A stretch of 7,345 nucleotides of DNA from Lentisphaeria bacterium (GCA_023145395.1 JAGLDW010000065.1:1-7345), one strand, 5' to 3'. Positions 1 through 7,015 are shown, counted from the stretch's first letter. Notes: generated by a model from the sequence alone, not told the origin. Translations and numbers: made by a program.

Positions 1-10
1 TCGCATCGGT

Positions 11-87
11 GTCCTGAACTGAGCCGCAGGCTCTTTGGACTGCTCAAGCCTGCTTGAGCTTTTGCTTGGCCGAGGCCTGCCTCGGCC
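11..87. repeat. Three tandem hairpins, two with a CCTG loop
   Basis: Three perfect inverted repeats follow one another about 25 bp apart. Hairpin 1 is GAGCC-GCA-GGCTC at 21-33, enclosed by a second short arm pair GTCC (11-14) and GGAC (37-40). Hairpin 2 is at 42-59, with 7-bp arms GCTCAAG and CTTGAGC around CCTG. Hairpin 3 is at 68-87, with 8-bp arms GGCCGAGG and CCTCGGCC around CCTG. The stems differ in sequence while hairpins 2 and 3 share the loop, and hairpin 1 read on the minus strand also contains CCTG. This suggests selection on structure, as in REP-like elements. They lie downstream of the minus-strand operon, but no T-run follows any of them in that direction. On the plus strand, hairpins 1 and 2 are followed by TTT and TTTT, so they could act as weak terminators for a rightward gene beyond the left edge. 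The structure is certain; the function is not known. Confidence 0.7.
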
Positions 88-157
88 CTCAAAACGAAAT
101 TCAAAATGTGAGGAGTTTACACTTTCAGAACCATCTCGAGAATCTGCAACCGTAGAT

Positions 158-185
158 CTCCAATGCTCCACTCCTCCAGTGCTCC
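158..185. repeat. Degenerate 8-bp tandem repeat (CTCC core)
   Basis: CTCC occurs at 158, 166, 174 and 182, an exact 8-bp period over four copies; the bases between vary. On the minus strand it reads GGAG plus four variable bases. It lies just past the stop of the minus-strand operon, in non-coding DNA. The rest of 88-242 shows no gene, no T-run terminator and nothing else I can support. The function is unknown; it may be a short remnant of a dispersed low-complexity repeat. Confidence 0.5.
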
Positions 186-242
186 ACGTCCATGGGATCG
201 CTGTGCTTCATGGCATTGGCCGATGACGGGGGGGCCTTGTCC

Positions 243-2732
243 TCACTCCAGCCCGTCCCTGGTCTCCTCGCCGCCGGAGCGCAGAAAAACGACGAGGCCG
301 AACCTGCCGGTGGGGTAGATGGCAACCTGGCGAGTCATGGCGGAGGTCCAGGTATCATAGCGGTTCCACGTGCCCCAGTACCGCATGAACTGGATCGGGA
401 GCACCTGTTGATCAGGCTTTGAAAGCACGCTTGCGAGGGGAACCTTCGCTTCCATTGTCAGGGTCCCTCCCTGTCTCGTGACGGCAGCCCGCCCGAGAAG
501 GCGATCGTAGGACTGGACCGTGCCGTCCGCGGCGATCCTGAGTTCTCGGAACTCGCGCCAGGCTTTGTCGATGTTCGGCGCGTATGCTTCTCCCGCCTTC
601 TGTAGGCTGCGTGCGAAGTGGATGCGCAGCTCCTCCGCGTCGAAGTCGGTCTGGCCCTCTGGCAGATCAAACTCGGCTCCCACGTACAGAGACTCCCCGT
701 CGCGGAGGAGCTTGATGCGCGTCGCGCGATCCGATGGTTCGCCCCAGGCCCGACGCCGTAGCTCGAAGTGCACCTGATTTGCCCATGCGGGTTCGTCCAA
801 TCGCCCATCCAGGACTAGGGGCTGATCCGTGACCGTGCAGAAGTAACGCTGTGTCTTCTGCGGATCGGCCGCCGCATAGGTGTCAAGCTCCTTGAAGAAA
901 CTCGGAGTCACGCCCTTCGCGACGAATCTGAGCCAGTTTTGTGACGGTGTGCCGGACTCGGCCAGCGCCTCGGCTTCGTCGAGATGGGTCTGCAACTTGT
1001 CCCTCACGGACGGTGGGAACTTCACCCCATACATGAAGTCGGACCTGGTCAGATCGGACGCGCTGGCCCACGTGGACTCCCACCGCTGGATGAGCAGCTC
1101 GTAATACGCGACCATCGGATCGGCCGCCGGGCCGTACACGTCCTCGCAGTATTGGCGCAGCAGGACTTCGGGCTCAGGACTGCGGGCGGGATTCCACAGG
1201 ATCCTGCCCTGCATCCAGAGAAGGGGATACAGCGAGACCGCAACAATGCGTTGACTTGCCGGCCGACGCCTTTGGCGTAGTCGGGGGCTGAAGCCGTTGA
1301 AGAAATGCCCGGTTACGCCGCACTCCTGGAAGTACTGCATCATTCTGCGAAATGTGTGGATGTACATCGCCGGAACATGCGTGTGGTGGTTCAGCACGGT
1401 CAGGTTGTACCACAGGGAGAGGCGATCGCCCCGATTCGCGAGGAGCCGCCGCCAGGTATCGAACCGCCCCATGTTCGCATCCCAGACTTCGGGATCATGC
1501 ATGTACATGACATCTTTGAGGACCAAAGTCACATCCACGTTCTCGGGGATCTCGACCGTGGCTGGCGGTTGTTGGTAGCAGGAGTATGCAAGCACGCCCA
1601 GGCGACGGCCGGGCCACCGCTCGTCGATGGCGATCGCGTAGCGCCGGATGAAGTCCCACACCAGTTCGGAGAGTTGGCCATCGAAGCTGCGATCCAGCCG
1701 CGTCCCTTGCCTGCACGCTGGACACCTGCAGACCCGAGCCGCAGTGAGTCCGTCGTTTGGGCCGAAATAGACGGTGTGTGGGTCCGGCGCGTGGTGGTCA
1801 GTCAGCCCGAACAGACCCGAGGTCTTCTTTGTGTCCCATTCGTGGATGTTCTCGAGCATCTGCTCCAACACAACGGGGTTGCTGAAGCAGATGTAGTTGC
1901 GGATGCCCCGTGTCTTCGGGTTGAACCTCGACTCCCCCGCATAGGTCTTGGCGAAATACTCCGGATGCGTCTCATGGTATAGGTTGTACCATGACGACTG
2001 CGTATGGTTCGGTGTCTTCTGGTCTCGGACGTTGCCAAAGCGAAACATGGGGTGCCAGCGGCGCGCCTGTTCCTCCGGTAGCGGGAAATGCCAGATCACC
2101 CCCTCGTGCTGGAGGAACGCCGGATGATCGCGGACATCCAAGTCAGGCACGCTGATCGTGGACTGCTTCGGTACCTTCATGCCGACACCGAATTTCTCCC
2201 AGGTCCAGGCCTCGTCGGCGAAATACCACCGGATTCCCAGCACCCGCTCACAGAACTCGTACACCCCATACAGCGTGCCTTCGTCTGTTTTTCCATCCGT
2301 CAGCCTGCCGCAGATGATGATGTCCTCGCCCACCGTGCGCAGCACCAGTTCCTCGCGATGCAGCGCGGCGAGGTCCCCCACATGACGTCTGGCGAAATCG
2401 GTCGGCCCGAGGAACAGACGGCGGGGCTCGTCGGCTGCGGCGCCCTCCTGAACCACGGGCAGCGCCGCACCGCAGCTCCTGGTCAGGTACTGGTTCAGGA
2501 AGTCAGCCGCATAGCGCAGCGTCTCCCCGGTCGGGTAGTGCAGTGCAACCGGGCGATCCGGCAGCACCATGACATAGCGTGCGTTCCCATCTTGCACTAG
2601 GATTCGCTGCTCGGCACCCGCCACGGAGGCACTGGTCCAAACGGACACCAGGGCAAGAGCCATCGCACCTATCAAGTTGCGATCGAGGCGGTGCCTGTCG
2701 CAACGGACACAGGTCGTGAGCATGAAAGACAT
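243..2732 (-). CDS. Exported DUF4838 protein with CBM9-like C-terminal domain
   Basis: This 829-residue protein resembles the DUF4838 family, which is related to alpha-glucuronidase-type glycoside hydrolases; its exact reaction is not known. Residues 1-40 look like a signal peptide: a long basic n-region, the hydrophobic stretch LIGAMALALVSV, and a likely cut after SVAGA. Residues about 41-190 form the alpha/beta N-domain (LFLGPTDFARR, GTLYGVYEF). Residues about 190-540 are the DUF4838 core, with VPDLDVRDHPAF, HPEYFA, CFSNP, FGPNDG (323-328) and Cys 335, 337 and 340. A helical linker follows, and residues about 630-813 look like a CBM9 or DOMON-like sandwich beginning LVLDGRLDEPAW. The start is ATG 2732 because GAGGAA lies just upstream; a TTG at 2744 overlaps that ribosome binding site. 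The gene is second in a probable operon, 51 bp behind the large propeller gene. Residues 484-497 (RLRQRRRPASQRIV) do not fit the family and look frame-shifted. The family call is firm; substrate and catalysis are unassigned. Confidence 0.9.
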   Translation of the reverse strand: MSFMLTTCVRCDRHRLDRNLIGAMALALVSVWTSASVAGAEQRILVQDGNARYVMVLPDRPVALHYPTGETLRYAADFLNQYLTRSCGAALPVVQEGAAADEPRRLFLGPTDFARRHVGDLAALHREELVLRTVGEDIIICGRLTDGKTDEGTLYGVYEFCERVLGIRWYFADEAWTWEKFGVGMKVPKQSTISVPDLDVRDHPAFLQHEGVIWHFPLPEEQARRWHPMFRFGNVRDQKTPNHTQSSWYNLYHETHPEYFAKTYAGESRFNPKTRGIRNYICFSNPVVLEQMLENIHEWDTKKTSGLFGLTDHHAPDPHTVYFGPNDGLTAARVCRCPACRQGTRLDRSFDGQLSELVWDFIRRYAIAIDERWPGRRLGVLAYSCYQQPPATVEIPENVDVTLVLKDVMYMHDPEVWDANMGRFDTWRRLLANRGDRLSLWYNLTVLNHHTHVPAMYIHTFRRMMQYFQECGVTGHFFNGFSPRLRQRRRPASQRIVAVSLYPLLWMQGRILWNPARSPEPEVLLRQYCEDVYGPAADPMVAYYELLIQRWESTWASASDLTRSDFMYGVKFPPSVRDKLQTHLDEAEALAESGTPSQNWLRFVAKGVTPSFFKELDTYAAADPQKTQRYFCTVTDQPLVLDGRLDEPAWANQVHFELRRRAWGEPSDRATRIKLLRDGESLYVGAEFDLPEGQTDFDAEELRIHFARSLQKAGEAYAPNIDKAWREFRELRIAADGTVQSYDRLLGRAAVTRQGGTLTMEAKVPLASVLSKPDQQVLPIQFMRYWGTWNRYDTWTSAMTRQVAIYPTGRFGLVVFLRSGGEETRDGLE
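1241..1287 (-). other. Probable compensated frameshift inside the DUF4838 gene
   Basis: On the coding strand a C5 run (1283-1287) precedes 14 codons that encode a very basic, unfamily-like stretch with A/T-ending or rare codons (CGA, CTA, AGG, CGT). Only 5 of the 14 end in G or C. In the neighbouring frame, starting at 1282, the same bases read DYAKGVGRQVNAL and 11 of 14 codons end in G or C. The family-like sequence VSLYPLLWMQGRILWNP then resumes in the annotated frame, so a second single-base change near 1241-1247 restores it. This could be a pair of sequencing or assembly errors, or a genuine pair of compensating indels. The open frame is kept, so I have not called the gene a pseudogene. 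Confidence 0.7.
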
Positions 2733-2736
2733 GGTG

Positions 2737-2742
2737 TTCCTC
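2737..2742 (-). promoter_or_regulatory. Ribosome binding site of the DUF4838 gene
   Basis: The minus strand reads GAGGAA, with the GAGG core (2739-2742) six bases before ATG 2732. This site decides the start: the upstream in-frame TTG at 2744 would place the ribosome binding site inside the coding region. The gap between the two operon genes (2733-2783) holds no terminator or promoter I can recognise. Confidence 0.7.
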
Positions 2743-2783
2743 AATAGGTGGCCGCGCGGAAGACCTGAGTCTGCGTGCGGACA

Positions 2784-5700
2784 CTACTTCTCTTCGAGCA
2801 TGGCCGCGATGGCCTTGGGACCGAGTGCGCGGTTGTACACGCGAACATCGTCCAGAGCACCCGTCAGAAATGCGCCTCCGTCCCGCATGGCAATGGAGAT
2901 CGAGCCGCTGACTCGGCGAATGGAACTCGGAGTGGCATCCGCCTTCGAGACCCGCTTTCCGTTCAGATACATCGCGACCTCGCCCGCCTCCCCGTCGTAG
3001 GTGCCCGCCACGTGGATCCATTCGCCGGATTTGATCACCGCGCCTGTTTTCGCAGAACGCCAGGACCCGCCCTGGACCTGCACGCTGAGAGAGATGCTGT
3101 AGGGAGGCTTTGTGGTATCGATCATCAGACGATAGAACTGGGCCCGTTCGACGATTCCGCCCGCACTCTTGTACTGCTCCGGCCCAAGGCGCACCCAGGC
3201 CGCCATGGTCAACGCATCCGTAGGCAGATCGGCAGTCTTGAGATTGGCAGTTCCGTTTGTGCCAGCCGCCTCCCCCTTGCACACGAGCGCCCTGCCCTCG
3301 CCACGCTTCTCAAACGCGGGGTTCGTCAGTTTGCAGTGCACCCCTTTCCCCGACACGTCGGCAGACAAGTCCGCCTTGCCCTCGACTGGCGTGTCGAACG
3401 TCCAGCGTCCGATCAGATGCTCTGCGGCCTTCACGGGATCGTCCACGTAGTAACTGCGTTTGAACTGATGCATCCGCGACACCTCTTCCGCGCTGACGAG
3501 AGGAATTTTCGGTGCCAACGCGAGGGAAGTGAGCTTCACTGGTTCCACGCCTCCCCACGTCTCCACTCCCGGCGCATGCATCCAGGCGGAGGATGTCTGC
3601 ACCGGGTAGTTGCACACACAGCCGACGGCAAAATTCGGAATGTTCAGCAATCCGCTCGCCGCGATGATGCTCGCGCTGCAACCGGACCTCATATTGCGCA
3701 GCCGATGCTGATCCCCCGTCTCCATGTCGATGTAGCACACCGTCCGGTCACGCAAGAGCACCAGATTCGGCGTGGCCACGGCGTAGTTGCAGCCACCATG
3801 CTTGAAGAGGCCTGATCGCAGCACTTTCCCAGTCTCAAGCTGGAAAATCCGCGCGCTCTGGTCCAAAAATTGATCGCCCATCAGCACGACAGGCTGACGC
3901 AGAGACAGTTCCTGATCCCAAACGACCTGGCCATCCGCCGCATTCAGCAGCATCGTCTTTTTCTCGCGGCCCACCAGAAGCTGTCCGCTCTCCTCGCAGA
4001 ACACCAGCCAGTCGTCCTGCGAACGCACACCCAGCCAGCCACTCGCGCCGCGTTGATGATATCCCGCGCGGTACGTCCGCTGCCAGACAAGCGTCCCGTC
4101 CTTCGCGTCCAGCGCCAGCACGGTCGAAGCGCATTCTTTCGGCCCCTTCCCAAGCCGACGCCAGCGTTCGGTGGTCAGCGGAGATGGAGAGTCGGTGCAG
4201 AAGAAACGGTTGTCACTTGCGCACAGCGCCTTGATGTTGAAACGCTCCTTGGCCTTGCGCACCCAGCGAAGAGCACCAGTCCGGCGGTCAAAGCAGACGA
4301 GCACGTCCACATCCCAAAGCCCACCCTCGATCGCGACCGTGTGCTCCTGGGCACCACCGATCAGGACGGAATCGTCGGTCACAATCACGCATGCCGCCCG
4401 CGCCTTGCCGCCCACTTCCTTCGCGAAGTTCATCCGCCGCAACTCCGTGCCCGTGGCCGGATCGTAGACGACGCACACACCCCGTCCCGCGACGTACACG
4501 CCATCGACACATGAGGCATAGCGGGTGACAAAGCCCCCTTCTTTCCCCTCGCCACGCTGTGCCCAGAGCACCCGCCCGGTATAGGCGTCATAGGCGAAGA
4601 GTCTCGCATCCGACTGGCGCAGGGCGAACACGCGACCGCGCACAACCTGTGGCTTGACACCGCGCCCGTAGTCCTTGCGCTTGGTGAAGCCGTAGCCTGG
4701 GCCATCCCCATACCAGATCGGCGCGATTGGATAGCGAACCGCGGCATCGCGAGAAAAATGCGTGCGCGCCGCGTCCGCCGTCTCATGGGTCCAGTCCGCC
4801 GCTCCCTCAAGTCCTTCGGGCCGCACTGCGACCCCCGGCCCGGAAATCTCCGCACCTGGCAGCGAGGCTAGCGACAGCGCCGATGCGGCGCCCGGTCCGG
4901 ACACCACCAGCGTCCCACCGTAGGGATGCACCATCTTCCACAACGCCTTGAGTTGCGTGCCCGATGGCGTGCCCACAACATCAGACCGAATCCACAGAAT
5001 ACTGGCCAGACAGGGCGCTAGACGAAGATCCAGCGGAGAGGCCAGCGTCAACGCCTCGAATCGTGTTCCGTAGACACCCCTCGCCGTGAACCTGCGCCGG
5101 AGCGCATTCGTCTGCCCCGCATCGTTCCCGATCGCCAGCACCCGCAATGCCGTTTCGCCTAGCAACGTGTCGGCCTCATGGGCGTCCATGCCACCGAGCA
5201 CCACGCAAATCCCCTCGCGGACCGCAGTGCTGCCCAGCATGGTCCGCAACGTGCCAAGATCGCCGGCGACGATCTCGCCCTCGGGATCAGTCAGCGCTTC
5301 CGCCGCTCCGGCGCCATCCTCGGCGAAGCAGACGAACGAACCGTCCTCGCAGGCCACAAACAGACGATCCGACGCCACAGCCATGGAGGTGGGCTTGCTG
5401 CCCGCATCGTGCGTCCAGACAACCTTGGCGGTCCCCTTCCCCTCGGGCAGCTCGATCGCGACAACGTTGGTTCCCGCACGACCGTAGAGACAGCGTCCCG
5501 CCTTTGCGAATAGGCGCGTGTCACCTGTCTGCGGCATCATCTGCCGTCTCGTCATCGGCGCGTCCCAGCGTAGGGGACGCAGCTTGTGTCCGCCCCGTGT
5601 CGCCTCGGTCTCGGACACTGCCGCGCGGGAAACGTCGTGGGCGTAAAGCACGCCACGCACAAAACTGTATGCGACACTGCCGTCGAACACGGAGTCCGCG

Positions 5701-6713
5701 TCGCAACCCACAAACTTCTTGTAGGGGTAGTAGGGTCCCTCGAACTGATCGGCTTTCCGCCCGTCGAAGCCATTCGGGGCATCTTTCCCCGCCGCGCTCC
5801 ACTTGTTGCCCACTTCGCGAAAATCGACGAGACTGACAATCCCCCTCTGCCCGACGAATGCATACTCGCCACCGATGACCACCCGGCAATGCCCGTTGCG
5901 GTATCCTTGAACAAAGTGAAAGAGTTTCCCATCTGCACGGTTCAAGGCCACAGGATGCGAGCGTCCATTCGGAATCACGATCCGCTCGGGTGTGGCGAGC
6001 AGATAGCCCTGCGGCGACACCCCGGCATCGTAGAGAGCGTTGTGGTCGATGCGAACATTGGTCAGATGCGAGAGCCCAGCATTGGTCCACACGACCTTCC
6101 CGGTCTTGGCATCGAGCGCATACGCATAGATCCCCATCGTCGGCCAGATGCCCGCCCCAAAATAGACAACTCCATCGCGCACGACCGGGCCACCCCGCAC
6201 GGGCCACATGGAGACGAGTCGGTTGTTGCCGAGCAGGCGCAAATCGCCGCGCTCCTCAGGATAGACACGCCTCTCCCACACAGTGCGTCCATCCGTCAGC
6301 GCCAGGCAACGGAACACACCATCGTCCGCACCCACGAGGACCAAGCCATTCCAGAGAACCGGAGCGAGCCGCACCGGCGCCTCGGCGAAACGCTCCCACA
6401 ACAGCGCGCCCGTCTCAGCCGAGTACGCGCGAATACCGCCATCGACGGGACTGCCCACCACGAGGATTCCGTCCATGCAGACAGGTTCGTAGGACATGTC
6501 GAACTGCTGCCGAGGCTCGTTTGGAAATGCCACTTGGTGCCGGGGGAATGCGCGCTTCCACGACGGCTTCAGCACGGTCGGGAGCGCGGCATCCACACAC
6601 GCGGAGCGCGCAGCGTCATGTCGATGGGTCGGCCAATCTGTCCCCTGTGCGAGAATACATGAGACAAGAAGCACGAAAGTACAAGCGAAAGACCACCGAA
6701 CACTGGCATTCAT
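2784..6713 (-). CDS. Exported PQQ-like beta-propeller protein with degenerate methyltransferase-like insert and C-terminal LamG-like domain
   Basis: This 1309-residue protein is exported. The hydrophobic stretch FACTFVLLVSCILA is followed by mature-type sequence from about residue 23; LVSC (16-19) also fits a lipobox. DWPTHRHDAARS opens a propeller with PQQ-type blade motifs, such as AYSAETGALLWE (about 96), ALDAKTGKVVWT (about 199), PQGYLLATPERIVIPNGRS (234-252) and DRLFVACEDGSFVCF. Residues about 480-640 interrupt it with a Rossmann, methyltransferase-like segment (CVVLGG, LRRRFTARGVYGTRF, HPYGGTLVVSG). Blades resume from about 690: AYDAYTGRVLW, CFDRRTGALRW, LALDAKDGTLVW, LNAADGQVVWD. A cysteine-bearing stretch (1011-1040) closes the propeller. 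Residues about 1098-1305 are LamG-like, of concanavalin-A fold (WTFDTP, LTMAAWVRLG, EWIHVAGTYDG, MYLNGK, GALDDVRVYNRAL). Such propeller-plus-methyltransferase fusions are known in Planctomycetes and relatives; most PQQ-like repeats do not bind PQQ. It is the first gene of the leftward operon. Role inferred: a surface or periplasmic scaffold or binding protein. Function is not established. Confidence 0.93.
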   Translation of the reverse strand: MNASVRWSFACTFVLLVSCILAQGTDWPTHRHDAARSACVDAALPTVLKPSWKRAFPRHQVAFPNEPRQQFDMSYEPVCMDGILVVGSPVDGGIRAYSAETGALLWERFAEAPVRLAPVLWNGLVLVGADDGVFRCLALTDGRTVWERRVYPEERGDLRLLGNNRLVSMWPVRGGPVVRDGVVYFGAGIWPTMGIYAYALDAKTGKVVWTNAGLSHLTNVRIDHNALYDAGVSPQGYLLATPERIVIPNGRSHPVALNRADGKLFHFVQGYRNGHCRVVIGGEYAFVGQRGIVSLVDFREVGNKWSAAGKDAPNGFDGRKADQFEGPYYPYKKFVGCDADSVFDGSVAYSFVRGVLYAHDVSRAAVSETEATRGGHKLRPLRWDAPMTRRQMMPQTGDTRLFAKAGRCLYGRAGTNVVAIELPEGKGTAKVVWTHDAGSKPTSMAVASDRLFVACEDGSFVCFAEDGAGAAEALTDPEGEIVAGDLGTLRTMLGSTAVREGICVVLGGMDAHEADTLLGETALRVLAIGNDAGQTNALRRRFTARGVYGTRFEALTLASPLDLRLAPCLASILWIRSDVVGTPSGTQLKALWKMVHPYGGTLVVSGPGAASALSLASLPGAEISGPGVAVRPEGLEGAADWTHETADAARTHFSRDAAVRYPIAPIWYGDGPGYGFTKRKDYGRGVKPQVVRGRVFALRQSDARLFAYDAYTGRVLWAQRGEGKEGGFVTRYASCVDGVYVAGRGVCVVYDPATGTELRRMNFAKEVGGKARAACVIVTDDSVLIGGAQEHTVAIEGGLWDVDVLVCFDRRTGALRWVRKAKERFNIKALCASDNRFFCTDSPSPLTTERWRRLGKGPKECASTVLALDAKDGTLVWQRTYRAGYHQRGASGWLGVRSQDDWLVFCEESGQLLVGREKKTMLLNAADGQVVWDQELSLRQPVVLMGDQFLDQSARIFQLETGKVLRSGLFKHGGCNYAVATPNLVLLRDRTVCYIDMETGDQHRLRNMRSGCSASIIAASGLLNIPNFAVGCVCNYPVQTSSAWMHAPGVETWGGVEPVKLTSLALAPKIPLVSAEEVSRMHQFKRSYYVDDPVKAAEHLIGRWTFDTPVEGKADLSADVSGKGVHCKLTNPAFEKRGEGRALVCKGEAAGTNGTANLKTADLPTDALTMAAWVRLGPEQYKSAGGIVERAQFYRLMIDTTKPPYSISLSVQVQGGSWRSAKTGAVIKSGEWIHVAGTYDGEAGEVAMYLNGKRVSKADATPSSIRRVSGSISIAMRDGGAFLTGALDDVRVYNRALGPKAIAAMLEEK

Positions 6714-6720
6714 AGCGAAA

Positions 6721-6726
6721 CCCCTC
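6721..6726 (-). promoter_or_regulatory. Ribosome binding site of the propeller gene
   Basis: The minus strand reads GAGGGG, seven bases before ATG 6713. It supports that start, which also begins directly at a plausible signal peptide. Confidence 0.7.
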
Positions 6727-6746
6727 TATTCAGATTCCAGACTGTA

Positions 6747-6775
6747 CATGCAAACGCATGCTGAAACAGTACTGT
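6747..6775. promoter_or_regulatory. Candidate operator: two adjacent palindromes upstream of the leftward operon
   Basis: CATGC-AAAC-GCATG (6747-6760) and the perfect palindrome ACAGTACTGT (6766-6775) lie 34 to 62 bases upstream of the propeller gene start. TGCAAACG at 6749-6756 matches one half of the LacI-family consensus TGNAANCGNTTNCA, but the other half differs at two positions. Two palindromes so near the start suggest transcription-factor binding. No regulator gene is in the window, and this is inference. Confidence 0.35.
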
Positions 6776-6797
6776 CCCCATCCATCTGGTGCTAGTG

Positions 6798-6832
6798 CCT
6801 GCGGGGGGAGGGACGCAGATCCGTTCCGCAGG
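6798..6832. repeat. Inverted repeat with 7-bp arms
   Basis: CCTGCGG (6798-6804) and CCGCAGG (6826-6832) are perfect complements around a 21-base spacer. The spacer contains a G6 run and CGCAG, which can pair alternatively with CTGCG at 6799-6803. It could form a leader hairpin in a transcript from either side or be a protein-binding site. No T-run follows, so it does not look like a terminator. Confidence 0.4.
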
Positions 6833-6842
6833 AGTTCCTTTG

Positions 6843-6891
6843 CGAGTGGTGCGCGATAGTGGTTCGGGACGGCTCGTCTCGAGTGGTGCGC
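6843..6891. repeat. 12-bp direct repeat (CGAGTGGTGCGC, two copies)
   Basis: Identical copies of CGAGTGGTGCGC lie at 6843-6854 and 6880-6891, 37 bp apart start to start. They lie in the non-coding region upstream of the rightward gene. A repeated activator or repressor site is possible; a duplication remnant is equally possible. Confidence 0.45.
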
Positions 6892-7005
6892 ATTTCGCGT
6901 ATTTCATAGTTTCAGGGGACTCACAGCCAACGGCATCCTGATTGTTCGACTCCCGACACGCACGCGGTAGATTCCACAAACGCTCTGGCAAATGGCAAGC
7001 CATCC

Positions 7006-7015
7006 GGAAAGGGGA
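7006..7015 (+). promoter_or_regulatory. Ribosome binding site of the DUF456-like gene
   Basis: The purine-rich stretch GGAAAGGGGA ends seven bases before ATG 7023. It favours that start over the in-frame TTG at 6942, which would add 27 polar residues ahead of the first membrane segment. Confidence 0.7.

Noticed and set aside
35..325. Short open frames on both strands at the left end
   Set aside because: They run through the hairpins and the 8-bp repeat, lack ribosome binding sites, and show no conserved sequence.
1305..1982. Plus-strand open frame of 225 codons
   Set aside because: Antisense to the DUF4838 core; no ribosome binding site or family motif.
2733..2744. TTG start for the DUF4838 gene
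   Set aside because: The GAGGAA ribosome binding site lies within these bases and points to ATG 2732.
2503..3282. Minus-strand open frame of 259 codons spanning the junction of the two operon genes
   Set aside because: It overlaps both genes in another frame, and its composition (Arg, Gly, Cys, Ser rich) is that of an out-of-frame translation.
2775..3815. Plus-strand open frame of 346 codons
   Set aside because: Antisense to the LamG and late propeller blades; rich in Arg, His and Pro with no domain.
5586..6662. Long plus-strand open frame (358 codons) opposite the propeller gene
   Set aside because: It is antisense to well-supported coding sequence with clear family motifs. Long antisense frames are expected in GC-rich genes, and its translation shows no recognisable domain.
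6741..6770. LexA-like SOS box (ACTGT ... ACAGT)
   Set aside because: The spacing between the half-sites is 20 bases, too long for the known CTGT-N8-ACAG arrangement.
6942..6973. Sigma-70 promoter TTGTTC ... TAGATT for the rightward gene
   Set aside because: The spacer is 20 bases and both hexamers are poor matches.
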